DNA of 64,000 nt from Atrina japonica (lineage: Eukaryota; Mollusca; Bivalvia; Pterioida; Pinnidae). The stretch is from the NCBI GenBank assembly GCA_030159075.1, contig BROG01000129.1:834501-898500 (forward strand), in the 5' to 3' direction. The translations under genes and the position numbers were made by a program. Positions 36,501 to 59,561 of this stretch are shown piece after piece (position 1 is the first letter of the stretch; every line of letters starts with the position of its first letter). The notes beneath the pieces are model-generated. The model was not told the DNA's origin and did not search any database. It saw nothing but the letters and a program-made list of their open reading frames with translations.

Positions 36501-37800
36501 ATTGTATTCATTGAAACTCAAGGTTTTTTTGTGAATAATTACAGTACTATTTCAGCATTTTATTTTGTGTTTTCCTCAAATAGATGAATCCCATTAGGAT
36601 GAAAACAAATAACCATTCATGTCTATGAATTTTCCAATGTGAGGTCGGTTTGAGTATTGGCCACAATACCATTTGTTTTTTTTTTATAAATGCCAGCTAT
36701 TATTATTTATTATTTTCAAATATGTAAATCTTTTAAACAAGCAAATATGTGCGCATGTAATTAATGAGAAACTTATATCTTTATATAAAGATATATTATC
36801 ACTTAAAGAAAAAATCACACCCTAGTCGCCGCTAATGCTGCTTTAAATGGGATTTTTCATGAAATTGTGGGCAAAAAAGATATGTTGAAATATGAATTGG
36901 AATATATCAAATTCAATTTTAAATTAAATGGAAGAACCCTGACTAATACCTCACATTTTTCAGGTTATTATAACTTCATCATTAGAACCTACCTTAGATC
37001 GTTCCAACATTTTAAGTGCTGTAGTTTCATACTTCTCTCTATCATCCAGATTTTGAGCATTATTGTAATTACTGATAAATTCCTCTGTGACTTCAAGTGG
37101 ATTTTTACTGAACAGAAAAAATAAACTCAAAATATTTACATAGTATATCAAACAGGAACCTGGATTCCTTTATATTCTAAAAAGACAAAAAATAAAACAG
37201 ATGTCTATGAGATGTGGAGAGAGGGTTGCGAAGCAGCCTTATAAAAAACATGTGATATTGCAAACTGAGCTGTAACTTTATATATTCAGCATTCTTTGTA
37301 AAGGACCAATAAAGTGTTTTAAAGTCTAAGCTAAAAACCTATATCAAGAGTTGCATGAATCAGGAGAGCACCTGCAAGTAGAATGTTGCACCACTAGATC
37401 AATGCAAAAAATGTGACCATTTGGTATAGTTTAGATTCTTTCAATACAAATATATAGTGTCCATTTCAAACTCAAAAAGACTTATTCTGTTAGCTTATCA
37501 ATAAAAGAGATGTTAATTTTCAATTCATGATAAAATTGACATTTAAACCAATAACAATGTGAAGATGATGTAAATATGACATGTTCAAAACACACACACA
37601 CACAGGAGTGAGAGATATTAAATATATGTTTGTATCTTTCTATTTATTAGATTCAATACATACTTAGATTTTATAATGGCTTTCTCACTGTGAACACTCT
37701 GAAGATAGGATTGTTTCAGCAATCTCTCTTGAAGCTCAAGTCGCTGGCTATGGGATATGATCCCAAACTTATGTATAATTGGTATCTTTGTAATAGGCAT
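13556..37800 (-). CDS. TMEM232: Transmembrane protein 232-like protein, complete, 15 coding exons, 894 aa
   Basis: Exons in transcript order: 37800-37664, 37107-36993, 35896-35791, 33239-33082, 32714-32615, 29434-29250, 27357-27125, 26354-26209, 21590-21055, 20035-19798, 17844-17663, 16241-16163, 15364-15211, 14834-14741, 13777-13556. All introns are GT-AG and every junction keeps frame, giving 2685 nt. The start MPITKIPIIHKFGI and the exon 3-5 blocks (PMAWTELAQLAQCKG, HIPALFFLAETMLYSLR, QPYLRTGEIKLLKMGQLAF) match the TMEM232 family as I know it. Exons 7 and 11 add SPTLWHALDVWRC and RFGSIQSLVKICRCLANDKN. Exon 9 (residues about 394-572) is a Ser/Lys/Glu-rich, probably disordered insert; exon 15 ends in a Lys/Glu-rich coiled-coil-like tail. 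At 894 aa it is longer than the human protein (about 657). In mice the family is needed for the sperm flagellum; the role here is inferred. Despite the name, membrane segments are not obvious. Confidence 0.87.
16316..16412. repeat. 27-bp tandem repeat, about 4 units
   Basis: The motif 'aacaatacactgttcatgta' with aaattt recurs with drift, about 75 bp inside intron 11 of the TMEM232-like gene, near its acceptor side. Confidence 0.75.
17183..17662 (-). repeat. 34-bp minisatellite made of repeated splice-donor sequence, about 13 units
   Basis: On the coding strand the unit reads gtatattggtattctttata followed by cattgtcagaacag. Every unit joins as ..cag|gtat.., the same form as the true exon 11 donor (GGACAG|gtatgttg) at 17662/17663. 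The two units nearest the exon keep its exact ggacag|gtatgttg form (unit of 38 bp), so the array starts at the splice site itself. One unit near 17370 has an insertion. All three minus-strand frames stay open for long stretches, which produces long spurious ORFs. Confidence 0.93.
17983..18120. repeat. 32-37-bp tandem repeat, about 4 units
   Basis: The motif 'ttactgattattaatgtta' plus ttgtatca recurs four times in intron 10 of the TMEM232-like gene, with small indels. Confidence 0.85.
18312..18800. repeat. 44-bp minisatellite, about 11 units
   Basis: Units contain aggtaatcaaagtgattgta followed by aaagatatgtacttttgtacctac. The terminal units diverge (aaccaaaggaattg), as expected at the edges of an array. 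It lies in intron 10 of the TMEM232-like gene. Confidence 0.95.
19555..19639. repeat. (TA)n microsatellite
   Basis: About 42 TA units in intron 10 of the TMEM232-like gene, about 160 bp from the exon 10 donor. Confidence 0.97.
20160..20702. repeat. 57-bp minisatellite, about 9 units
   Basis: Units contain cttaagtcgatgtcaaccat, then atctggtgaagttgtataac and gatttagaacatattga. The left half is nearly homogeneous. From about 20440 the units diverge and gain insertions (accatgtt). The period is 19 codons, so both strands show open frames without other coding signs. It lies in intron 9 of the TMEM232-like gene. Confidence 0.93.
23287..23530. repeat. 22-25-bp AT-rich minisatellite, about 10 units
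   Basis: The motif 'atatattacctgaatatata' with (t/c)gat recurs at slightly variable spacing in intron 8 of the TMEM232-like gene. Confidence 0.9.
24514..24683. mobile_element. Small MITE-like foldback element
   Basis: The left end tgacctatcaacaagtgtct then gacac matches, as an imperfect inverted repeat, the right end (reverse complement tgacctatcgccaaatgccc then gacac). The body is less AT-rich than its surroundings and contains a 98-codon open frame on the minus strand with no ATG at its start. No second copy was found in the window. It is in intron 8 of the TMEM232-like gene. Confidence 0.55.
25286..26184. mobile_element. Palindromic MITE with one arm expanded into an array
   Basis: A perfect 21-bp inverted repeat bounds the region (25286-25306 and 26164-26184; left arm begins attaatcagtgatttccat). 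Inside the left end, 25305-25342 is an inverted, diverged copy of the 32-bp unit that fills the rest. The original element was therefore probably a palindrome of about 130 bp with a loop near 25343-25357. It lies in intron 8 of the TMEM232-like gene, its right end about 25 bp from the exon 8 donor. Confidence 0.8.
25358..26166. repeat. 32-bp minisatellite, about 25 units
   Basis: The unit is ggccaatatgacagacctcg followed by acgtaataacta. Copies are nearly identical: the central block has 'tatgac', while units from about 25870 on have 'tacgac', and a run near 25990-26095 has 'gacgcaa'. Each unit carries tcgacg, which makes the array a CpG-rich island within AT-rich intron 8. Confidence 0.97.
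26500..26740 (-). repeat. Dispersed repeat, related to 690-870
   Basis: Shares gaaaacctctcaagttcaat and flanking sequence with the segment at 690-870. It is located in intron 7 of the TMEM232-like gene and is non-coding. Confidence 0.5.
27484..27526. repeat. (TA)n microsatellite
   Basis: About 20 TA units in intron 6 of the TMEM232-like gene. Confidence 0.95.
27921..28046. mobile_element. Foldback element core with 24-bp perfect arms
   Basis: The arm starting ctgtatcacatgccatatca has an exact 24-bp reverse complement on the other side (gggttgatatggcatgtgat...). The centre contains caatatcag...ggtcgtaggcccaagggatgatatt, itself partly palindromic. A similar layout with gagggccgaaggcccgaggg lies at 49985-50165. 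It interrupts degenerate repeat units related to the 31-bp array that follows. It is in intron 6 of the TMEM232-like gene. Confidence 0.7.
28268..29060. repeat. 31-bp minisatellite, about 25 units
   Basis: Units read gttgttgattgacagtgtaa followed by tgttatacagg. Variants (tatt/tact, gtcatt, tagaca) recur in blocks: the pattern of about 28290-28650 repeats at about 28680-28920, so a multi-unit block was duplicated. It lies in intron 6 of the TMEM232-like gene. Confidence 0.96.
29534..29872. mobile_element. MITE family M1, copy 2
   Basis: Starts aaagggcatcagctgg and ends with a decayed inverted terminus (gttaacacaattattcatt). The body shares landmarks with the other copies (ttactacttagattgatata, atattttgtgaaaattcctt, gtttacgcctgtttac). 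In intron 5 of the TMEM232-like gene. Confidence 0.7.
32463..32530 (-). mobile_element. SINE 3' end, same family as 8096-8373
   Basis: The reverse complement reads catatgagtgaaatattc, then gagtgggatgttaaacaaca, then ataaacaaacaga. It matches the 3' 60 bp of the full SINE with few changes. The rest of the element is missing (5' truncated). In intron 5 of the TMEM232-like gene. Confidence 0.8.
33462..33535 (-). mobile_element. tRNA-like SINE head
   Basis: The minus strand has an A box (tagctcagctggttagag) and a B box (gggttcgattcttg). The acceptor ends pair with G-T wobbles, and an anticodon-like loop ctagtct would read AGT. The T stem pairs poorly, so this is a tRNA-derived SINE head or pseudogene and not a working tRNA. 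It abuts MITE M1 copy 3, in intron 3 of the TMEM232-like gene. Confidence 0.6.
33566..33921. mobile_element. MITE family M1, copy 3
   Basis: Starts aaggggcattcgctgtgttt and ends acagctaatgccct, which are inverted termini. Its middle, ttgcaaatgaaaaattgcca, is the uninterrupted counterpart of the SINE insertion point in copy 1. In intron 3 of the TMEM232-like gene. Confidence 0.85.
36264..36302. other. G-run cluster with adjacent palindrome
   Basis: The plus strand has runs of six, six and five G (ggggggaggggggcataggg..) followed by the palindromic gggggcacatgccccc. It could form a G-quadruplex or hairpin in intron 2 of the TMEM232-like gene. Confidence 0.5.
37235..37440 (-). mobile_element. 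tRNA-derived SINE-like repeat (copy 2)
   Basis: Reverse complement of the repeat at 1345-1512 (gatctagtggtgcaacattc, then gctctcctgattcatgc). Located in intron 1 of the TMEM232-like gene. Diverged and non-coding. Confidence 0.5.
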
Positions 37801-38714
37801 GATGCAATCAGGAAATACTCTGCATATCAACTAGCTGAAAATAAAAAGCTTACTAGGTGAGTACAAAAACAATTCCATAAAAAGTGAATAACACCTAAAA
37901 AAAGTGGCCTATATTATATATATAGCCTTTATATCATGCTATATGTGTTTTATTGGCCTTTATATCATGCTATGTGTTTTATCAGTTTTATCAATGTACA
38001 TTAATTCTGTTTTTAAGCTTATATGACCTCAGATACAAAGATATGTTTTAACATCATTCTTATTGTCTTGTTCATTTACATGTACCATGCTAGCCTACAT
38101 TAATTTAGATGTGTTCAAGATATATCCTCATCAAATATAGGAAACATAATTATAGGAGACGTAACTTCCATCAAAAGTTTGCGTTCAATTAGCTCAATGA
38201 CAAAGTACATATCTAACACTACAGTGTATGTAGTATTGACAGTTTTGTTTTCATTGAAATAAGTTAGATTTTGTTTATGATTATTGTATCAAAACTAAGT
38301 TATATCCAAGAACTGGTGTCATCTATTGTATTATATCAAATTATGGCTCCCAATAATTTAAACTGTGAAATATTCAGCTTATTGGAATGTTGGGATGTGA
38401 CTATCAACACATCTGATTTCCCCTGGATGAATTGTTTGACTCCCACATTTTCAACTTAATTCAGATTATACGTTTTAAGCTACAGACTACAACATTACAG
38501 AAATCTTCGTAACCTATTTACATGGTACGTTAAAAGGAATGACCATAGCCTGCAGGTTGTGATAGCTGAATAATGAAGATTTAAAAATGAAATTCATAGA
38601 AAACAAATAGGCCCCAGGTTACATGATTTGTATTTGTCATAACCTCCAAATTGAATCATGCATCCATAAAAATCACTCAGATGCAATTAGTACTTCAATC
38701 CATGCAGCAGTTCT

Positions 38715-39025
38715 GAAGAAAATCTTTAAAGAGATTTTAAGGGGTACCTCCTGAGGTCTTTTTTTGCCCCACCCTGGATTCAGCAAAATTCTTTCAGGAA
38801 AGCATTTATCTACCAAACCACAGGTAAAACACATAAAATATATGCATCATAATGAATAGAAAGGGAGAAAATCAAAGAAATCATACAAAAATGAATGAAA
38901 ATTACAAAATCTGAAAAGACATCAAGAACTCAGATAACTAGTTTTTCAATTCGTGAAGCAGTCTTGGAGAAGAAGACTTTTAATGAGGGGTATCCCCTGG
39001 GGGCCTCTTTTGCCCCACCCTGGAT
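38715..39025 (+). repeat. Two diverged copies of a 75-bp segment
   Basis: A segment at about 38715-38780 (gcagttctgaagaaaatctt ... ttgccccaccctggattc) recurs at about 38955-39025 (gcagtcttggagaagaagac ... ttgccccaccctggatcc). The translated shadow (EKKTFNEGYPLGASFAPPW) recalls no family I can name. Confidence 0.6.
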
Positions 39026-39268
39026 CCATCGGGTTGAAATGAACAAACTCGGTAGAGGACCTTTGGTTCACTTTAGCTAGAAATGCACATAGAGAGCCAT
39101 TTGTAAGGTAATTGACTTTAGGTCAGTTATTGATGTCTATCTTACTTATGTTTTTGAAGTTTTGCAAAAGGCACATTTTGTATGATTTCTCATTATATAT
39201 ATCACAATTAGATAGCCCATCAAACATTTGTGTGATTATAAAATTGTAATGGAATTATGTCAAAATGC

Positions 39269-39311
39269 ACACACACACACACATACATACATACATATAT
39301 ATATATATATA
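39269..39311. repeat. (CA)n(CATA)n(TA)n microsatellite
   Basis: Short compound tract upstream of the TMEM232-like coding start. Confidence 0.9.
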
Positions 39312-39961
39312 GATAAACCTTTCACACATTCGACGATAGGTAAATTATTTCAGATAAGTCAATTTATGGGTCTAAATAATGGGCACGACTGTACAAATGA
39401 AATTGGGCATGAATCACTGCCAAGCCTGGGTACAAGTCAGCCCAAAAGGGTACGAGTAGACTAGCTCCAATTTCTCACTGTTTATTTATTTTTAGGAATG
39501 AAAAAATCAATTAATTTTTGTTTATGTGTTAAATACACCAAACAGAAATGAAAATACAAAATATTTAATGTGTCACGAATATGTGATTGCATTTTACACA
39601 TCATGTTGACAAGCAAATGCTATCTTCTACTTAATTCACGTTGTAGGTCCCAATGAAACAGAAAATCGATTGTCAATGGCATCAGTCCAAAGTATTCGTC
39701 ACTGGCAGAAATCTAAGAGTTACCACAAATACCCGATTCACTGCTGGTCAAAACACTCAATACTTTTTACTGTCAAAGTGCAAATGACGACATGACAACA
39801 ATGATTTTAATTTTATAGAAATCGAATAAATGAATATTATTATCGCCGATAAAAATAAATACTTATTTAAGTTTGAATTGATCCACAGTTTTGTATTGTG
39901 TGTCAAAATATGTATGACAACCTAATATGACAAAGTTAACTTTTCATGTTATTTAACGTAC

Positions 39962-40110
39962 TTCTCATCAGTCAGAAGAAAGTATCCTTTCGTACCGATG
40001 CTGTTTATTTTTCGCCTAAGTCCTCAAACCATTCTTTCTTGCGCGACAGTCCACCATTATAGGTTTCCATAGAAGACTGTATACAGCGCGTGCGCATTAG
40101 CGAAATGGTG
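39962..40110 (-). promoter_or_regulatory. Likely promoter and first non-coding exon of the TMEM232-like gene
   Basis: The first coding exon is preceded by an acceptor (tttattttcag) at 37835, so a 5' exon must lie upstream. A donor-like GAGAA|gtacgt sits at 39962/39961. Just upstream, 40085-40096 reads TGCGCACGCGCT on the minus strand, matching 11 of 12 positions of the NRF1 consensus YGCGCAYGCGCR. CpGs cluster here in otherwise CpG-poor DNA. A 49-codon ATG ORF (40154-40005, MCCIVRFGLAITLYFTISLM...) overlaps it and might be an upstream ORF. The start site is an inference. Confidence 0.45.
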
Positions 40111-40539
40111 AAGTACAAAGTAATTGCTAAACCGAAACGGACAATACAACACATAGAAGCCGTAATTCTTGTTGAAGTATTTTGTGACAACTTTGTATTT
40201 TAGATATCTCTTTCAAAAATAAATTGTAACAGGTCAATGATTGAAACATTTTCAGGTTTTGTTATAATATTATACTTTGTGTCACTCAAAATTTGAAGTA
40301 TACATTACCATGGAAAATTAATATAATTTTTAAGATAAGATCATAAAACTCAATTAGATTCGGCATGTATTAAAACATAAAACATAAGCTCTGAAAAGCT
40401 TTTGACAGAATATATAAAACATATACATAACAAATAAATGCAATACTTACATGCATAAAATACATTTTATAACACTACAGAAACATGCATTAACCGAGCC
40501 TGAAAATTAAAAAAAACTAAGACATTTTAAACGGGCTAA

Positions 40540-41590
40540 GAGATTACTAAACATGAGCAAAGCGAAGCCATGCATACATTTAAAATTTTGTGTAAAGAAA
40601 CAACCTTTGGGTCAAGGAGAAGCAGACACCATGCATATCATTATTAAAAAATCTAGCAGGTAATTTGGATACAGTCTTACAGATAAAAACAAAATGGAAG
40701 AATAAATAAGTCTAAAATACAACTATATATGCATATAGCAGTATATCACATGGTGCTAACAGATAGTAAGCTGTTTGCAAGCCGAAAAGTGGCAACACAA
40801 ATCATTCCAGGATTGCAACAAACTTCTTAAATGTGAAAAGCTGTTTTCTTCTCTCAAGTGGCTAGAGCAATCTTAAAGCATTGTATACCATACCTTGTTA
40901 TTTTTTATTGCGGTACATCTAAGACATTAGAAGATGTAAAATTATATTTTGAATTTTTGATGTGTGATAAGTTTTGTAAACATACAGGGGCAATTTTATT
41001 TATTATCTTAAAAGTTTCTAAGGCCATGGTTTTTATTCTCTTAATCTGCAAAGAAGGCACTTTGGTAATATATAAAAGTTCATCGTAAGTACGGTTATAA
41101 TCATCGTATACAAAACGACGTGCTCTTTCTGGCACTTTTTCTAGTTTTATTTTTTGTTCTCTGTACAGAAATGCCATGTGAAAGGGCAAAAATTAAAATT
41201 ACTAAGAATAAAAGTGAAAAAAAAAAAAACGGTTCGAATAAAGGCCTGGAACGTTTTAGTATGTTCAGTTTCTGGGATGCCATCTTGCAGATAGTACTAA
41301 TGTGGTTGTCAAAATTCAATTGATACCCCAAAGTTTTACAGTGCTGTCACATGTAAGATCTGAATTTTGTATTCGAAAGGTTATTTTTGTTGTTGTTGCA
41401 GGTTTTCTTTCCAAATACCAAAGCTTGGAATTTGTCAGGATTACCCTGCATTTTGTTTATTTTAAACCAATGAATTAACGAGTTTGATACTACCTCTAAT
41501 GTAGATATTAATACATTGAGGTCAGGATTACTAAAAGACGGCGTATTATCATTTGCACAGTTATAAGGCGAACTATGTTAAATAAATAAA
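40540..41590 (-). pseudogene. LINE (non-LTR retrotransposon) 3' fragment, dead
   Basis: In broken minus-strand frames one reads, in order, SNSLIHWFKINKMQGNPDKF (about 41480), YQLNFDNHISTICKMASQKL (about 41300) and YREQKIKLEKVPERARRFVY with LQIKRIKTMALETFKIINKI (41180-41010). A terminal SLLQSWNDLCCHFSACKQ lies near 40800. This is the RT thumb and C-terminal tail of a Jockey/RTE-like LINE. The expected YADD catalytic box appears as CAND near 41565, and a purine-rich insertion plus frameshift lies near 41200. It is 5' truncated near 41590, just before a 21-bp repeat array. Confidence 0.8.
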
Positions 41591-41654
41591 ATATATCGTT
41601 TAAAAATATGTGACACCCCCTTATGGATGTCAACGAAAGCGTACTGAGGTAAAA

Positions 41655-41795
41655 TAAGATTTTAAAAAAGGTCGTTACAACGAGATTTTAAAAAGTCGTT
41701 ATAACAAGATAAAAAGTCATTATTACGAGATAAAAAGTCGTTATAACGAGATAAAAAGTCGTTATTACGAGATTTTAAAAAGTCGTTATTATCTC
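41655..41795. repeat. 21-bp tandem repeat with internal palindrome, about 7 units
   Basis: Units of aaaagtcgttataacgagat, alternating with 'cgttattacgagat', and sometimes 'ttta' added. The core cgttataacg is palindromic. Confidence 0.9.
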
Positions 41796-41865
41796 TCTCC
41801 TGCATTTCATATATAGCTATACACCTAGTATTGCATCCAAGCTATTCAGTTACAATATAAAAACT

Positions 41866-42995
41866 TCAGATACCAAAGTATAAATCAATAAAATGTCCAG
41901 GAAACGGGTTTTGCAGTGCCTAGACATCAACCATCTTCTTCATAACACCGTCACATGTTCTTGTGCATCATCTACCTTCAATTATGATCCTATCGGGCAT
42001 GTCATCACCGGCAACGTTTCTATTGTTGAAATGAAAACCTCAAAAATCGTATTTTAAGAGGTCCTAAAGACCGAGAAGCCTGTTCCTTTACTTGGCGTCA
42101 GAATTTCAGTTTAGTTATGGTTCTTTCGAATATCATGTCAGATGATGGGCCAAACATGAAGACGTGGAACCAGACACTTTGTCTGAATGGCTTACAGCTG
42201 TACGATGTTTGATAAAATCTCGTATTCGAAAACTTAAAGGGAGTATGAAAACACGTTATCCCTCTGTATTTAGTGATTCAGAAGTAGGAGCTGAACTGGA
42301 TAGATTACATGACCAATATGTACTGGTCCCAGCAGACATAGCAGTTGTTATTTTTAAGGCACATTACTACATACCTATACTCCTTACACAACTATTTCAC
42401 ATAGAAAATTAAAAGAAAGACTTTTTAGCATCATACACAGCTGTTTTTTCACTAAAGGTGGTACCCAAAAATTTAAATTCCAGCGATTGGTTATCATGAT
42501 ACTTATTTTGTCAAACACCATTCTGATTTTACACATAAATACCCTGAAGTTAATATAAAACATGTTGGAATTTCTAATAAACAATATATTTGTAATGTTC
42601 AGAGACGTGGTCTTTCAACATACTGTCGGCATTCCTCTGGGAATAAATTGTGCCCCTTCATTGGTCGAACTGTTCCTTTATTCATACGAACCAGATTTCA
42701 TTCAGGAACTGCTGAATCAAAAGAAAAAAAAGCTAGCGGTGTCCTTTAATTTCAGATTTAGATATATCGACGATTTTTTTGTCAATTAATAATGACAATA
42801 TTCATACATATGTCAATGCAATATATTCAAGCGAAAAAAAATAAAGATACAGCATACATTTAACTTACTATAGACATATACGGGAAATTGGCAACTAAGC
42901 TATACGACAAACGCGATGATTTCGACTTTCCCATCGTAAATGTTCCACATTTAAGTAGTAATATCCCACAGTCATCCGCATATTTTTTGTTAGGA
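41866..42995 (+). pseudogene. Penelope-like element, internally deleted (copy B), with 5' terminus
   Basis: The only copy here that keeps a 5' end: 41866-41898 is the exact 33-bp inverse of the 3' terminus of the copy in SLC22 intron 1 (49393-49425). An N-terminal ORF part follows (CSCASSTFNYDPIGHVITG, then RRWAKHEDVEPDTLSEW at about 42140). At about 42370 some 470 bp are missing compared with that copy, so the frame jumps to the TTIPH-like region. RT motifs remain as decayed GIPLGINCAPSLVELF and FRYIDDFF (about 42760). It is truncated near 42995, where another dispersed repeat begins. Confidence 0.8.
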
Positions 42996-43009
42996 GAACC
43001 AATGAGGTA

Positions 43010-43290
43010 AAACAAAACATTTTAAAAAAATTTTCTTGTAATGTGTATAAACATATGTCTGAAATTTTGGATAAATTGTCAATTATTTGCTTGTTTTAAA
43101 TGTTTATAAAAAAAATCAAAAGAAAACTTGTTTGAACGGTTGCGAAATCTGCTTTTACACTCATGAAATGAGTGGTACTTCAAGTAAGTGGAGAGATCTT
43201 TTATGAAATAAGAAGCAGCTGTATGTCAATTGAGGCTAAAACAGATGGCGATTACTCCTACTGGGAATCGTGTCTCACCTCTGGTGCTGT
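43010..43290 (+). repeat. Dispersed repeat R1, copy 1
   Basis: Matches 63728-64000 over at least 270 bp, for example ttatgaaataagaagcagct and gggaatcgtgtctcac. It abuts the truncated Penelope-like copy. No ORF; the class is unknown. Confidence 0.8.
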
Positions 43291-43539
43291 AGGAGTATAC
43301 AATCAATTTGGTGTCTTGTTGTGAGTGCCACAATAACATCAGTTCCTTCGTATTTTACATTCATCATTATGTTCTGATGTTGTAGTTCATTGAAGTAGTA
43401 AAGTCAATATACTGACACTTACCCATACTTCCTGATGCCATTATTGCCGAGTTGAACATTTTGAACTCATGGAGAGGACGATGGTTAGAGCTGCACTGGG
43501 CACCAACCGTATGAAACCAGGTGGGTTGAAGTATTATAA

Positions 43540-43800
43540 ACATAATACCAAAGATATAATGCTCAAAACAATCGTTACTGTCAATTAGACGTCATCATTT
43601 GAGCTCCAATTTTAAATAGATTTTCTAAAGGGAAGGTGGTAAAATACAAGGCCAAATAAAGAAATGTAAATGCATTGCAAAATCCGTCTAAGAGTAACCA
43701 CTGTAAAAAGATGACAATCTTACCTTTTGAATAATTTATAATTTAAATGGTGTTATCAGTGCCAAATTTTACTTTAGTATATGATTACGGGCTAGCACTC
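43540..43800 (-). repeat. Dispersed repeat R2, copy on minus strand
   Basis: The reverse complement shares gagcattat.., ttggagctcaaatgatga, ctcttagacggatt and ggcactgataacaccattta with 47231-47640. Diverged, non-coding. Confidence 0.65.
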
Positions 43801-44179
43801 AATTCTAACAATATCTAGTCAACTTCAAATAAAACATATTTTGTTAGAAAATAATAACAAGTAGTGAAATGGATTTTAAAGATATAACAGAATACATTGT
43901 ATTAATGACTTGCAATTGACCCTTTTTAAGGGTACAGTATTTAAGTTTTTAATATGGCTGTCATTATATATTACAACCCTATTTTAAGTGAAATATTACT
44001 CACAAAATATTACTGGGAAACGCTTATTTTGGCAGCATGCCAAATTTGAAAAAAAAATATCAGGCCATTCACAATTATGTCATCTGCAAATCAATTTAAG
44101 AAAATAGAATAGGTCACTGACTTGATTTTTTTTTGTGTGTTTCCATTAATTTGAACCTACAACTCTACACATTTTCCGC

Positions 44180-44720
44180 ATTTCATTTATCTCAAGTACT
44201 GGTGACCTTGGAACAAATCACCATGAAATTTTATCAAAAAAATTGTCCTGTAGAGTTTACAATTTCTAGATGCACATAACATCATTTGTTACTATGACAA
44301 CCGATGCTCTCTTAACATTTACAATTGAATTCTCAATTTCAAAACACCTGTGTATACCATTTTTTAAATACAAAAACTGAATATAAGTCAATTTTGGCCA
44401 ATCAGTGACCTTTAGTTTGTCACCATGGCAACTGACACGTTCTAAACATTAAATTCGTTATACCAAAACACCCCGCTAATTCCCATTTTCAGCGAAATCC
44501 AACAATATCAAAATTTGTCTAATAACAGTTCTTTTATTACCAACGCAATATACACCTTCATAACATCTACCATTGAATTTGTAATACAAAAAAGCTCCTA
44601 CAAGCTATTTTATGAAAATCTATCATCAAAATACCTTTGTTTACCATTTTTCGGCAGAAATATGACAATATCAAAATAATCGTGCTTCAGGAGTTATCTC
44701 CCCCCAGTGTATCCATGAAT
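44180..44720. repeat. Degenerate repeat with X-box-like cores
   Basis: Segments of about 120-150 bp recur loosely, with 'gttactatgacaaccgat', 'gtcaccatggcaactgac' and 'tacattgaattc' type pieces. gtcaccatggcaac near 44417 is close to the RFX X-box palindrome. They resemble the units at 51340-52110. Confidence 0.45.
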
Positions 44721-45228
44721 CTTAAAGACCCTTACATGGTGTGCATATGTGCAATAAATTATTGAACCTGAGGCACTGTTCCGACACTACGTGTCCTCAG
44801 TCAAAGATACCCTTGTGTTTTAACATTTAGAATAAATGAATGCTTTATCAACCCTGAATTTGAATTATTATTTTTACAGTAAGGGTCGAGTACTGTAAAA
44901 CAAAATATTACCCTTATTGTACCAAGAATATTTTACATTGAAGGGTATAGCGCAGTATAAATTACCAATTAAATTATTTGTTAATGGACACTAGTGCCAT
45001 CATTTACAATAATCAATTTTGTAATTCCACAGGAAACAGAAGCTATAAGCTTTTTCGTGTCCGGAGTTAAATGTTGCAGTTTTGTCTTTTTTATATCGGA
45101 GACAGGTAAAAGTTATTTCAGCCTGAATGTTGAGTACATTAGGTGATCTGGTATCCAAATATGCAAATATGCAGGTGGGCAAATATTAAACCCACCGTTT
45201 GCAAAATAACTGTTCTACATATAAAACA

Positions 45229-45765
45229 TATCAGATACCAAAGTATAAATCTTTAGAATGTCCAGGACGCAGATACAAATCCGGCAAAAATGGACGAAGA
45301 CGGACCTATGAAAAACAAGAGGTGGGATCAGGTGCCATGGAGAAGTAAGCATCCCTTGTCGACCGGTCATTCCCGCTGTAGTCCACAGTCAAGTCCAAAT
45401 GATTTACGTGAGGGACGAATCCTCGTCACAATTGGTACAGACGTCTCAACAACCGCCAACGAAAAGGCAAATCAACATTTCACTCAGTGAAACAGAGTAA
45501 TAGCAAACAAGACTGTTATACCGACCGTAAAATTTGCGAAACGTTGACATCAAACGCGGTTTTCGATATCTCTGTGTAAGTAATTCGTCAGTGAGTAGTT
45601 TACATTTCTATATGAAATGTTCATATGTTGAACACGTCCTGGCATATCGGATCATTTATAAAAAAAAAAACAAACTTAAATGTGAAATATTTATGATGGG
45701 AAAGACGAAATCGTCGTGTTTGTCGTATAGCATAGTTGCCAATTTCCCGTCTGTGTCTGTAGTAA
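45229..45765 (-). mobile_element. Penelope-like element, 3' end fragment (copy E)
   Basis: The minus strand carries the last part of the RT ORF plus the conserved 3' tail, ending tatactttggtatctgat at its low-coordinate edge. It is 5' truncated near 45765, only about 180 bp upstream of the SLC22-like start codon. Frame-breaking indels are present. Confidence 0.8.
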
Positions 45766-45946
45766 GTAATATGTGTACATCTGACATCGACAAAATAGGC
45801 TATCCGCTTACTTACCTTTTGACAAAACATTTCCTCTTCATATCCAGCATGTTGTCAAGAACCCGAAATATTCATCATCACGAATAGCTTGTATTATAGG
45901 TCGAAAGGTTTTGTGATTTAAACGTAGACATACAATAAGAGGAAAC

Positions 45947-59561
<13,615 letters not shown>

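Noticed and set aside
42164..42789. Separate host genes in the RT fragments
   Set aside because: They match the other Penelope-like copies in the window and are broken by deletions and frameshifts.
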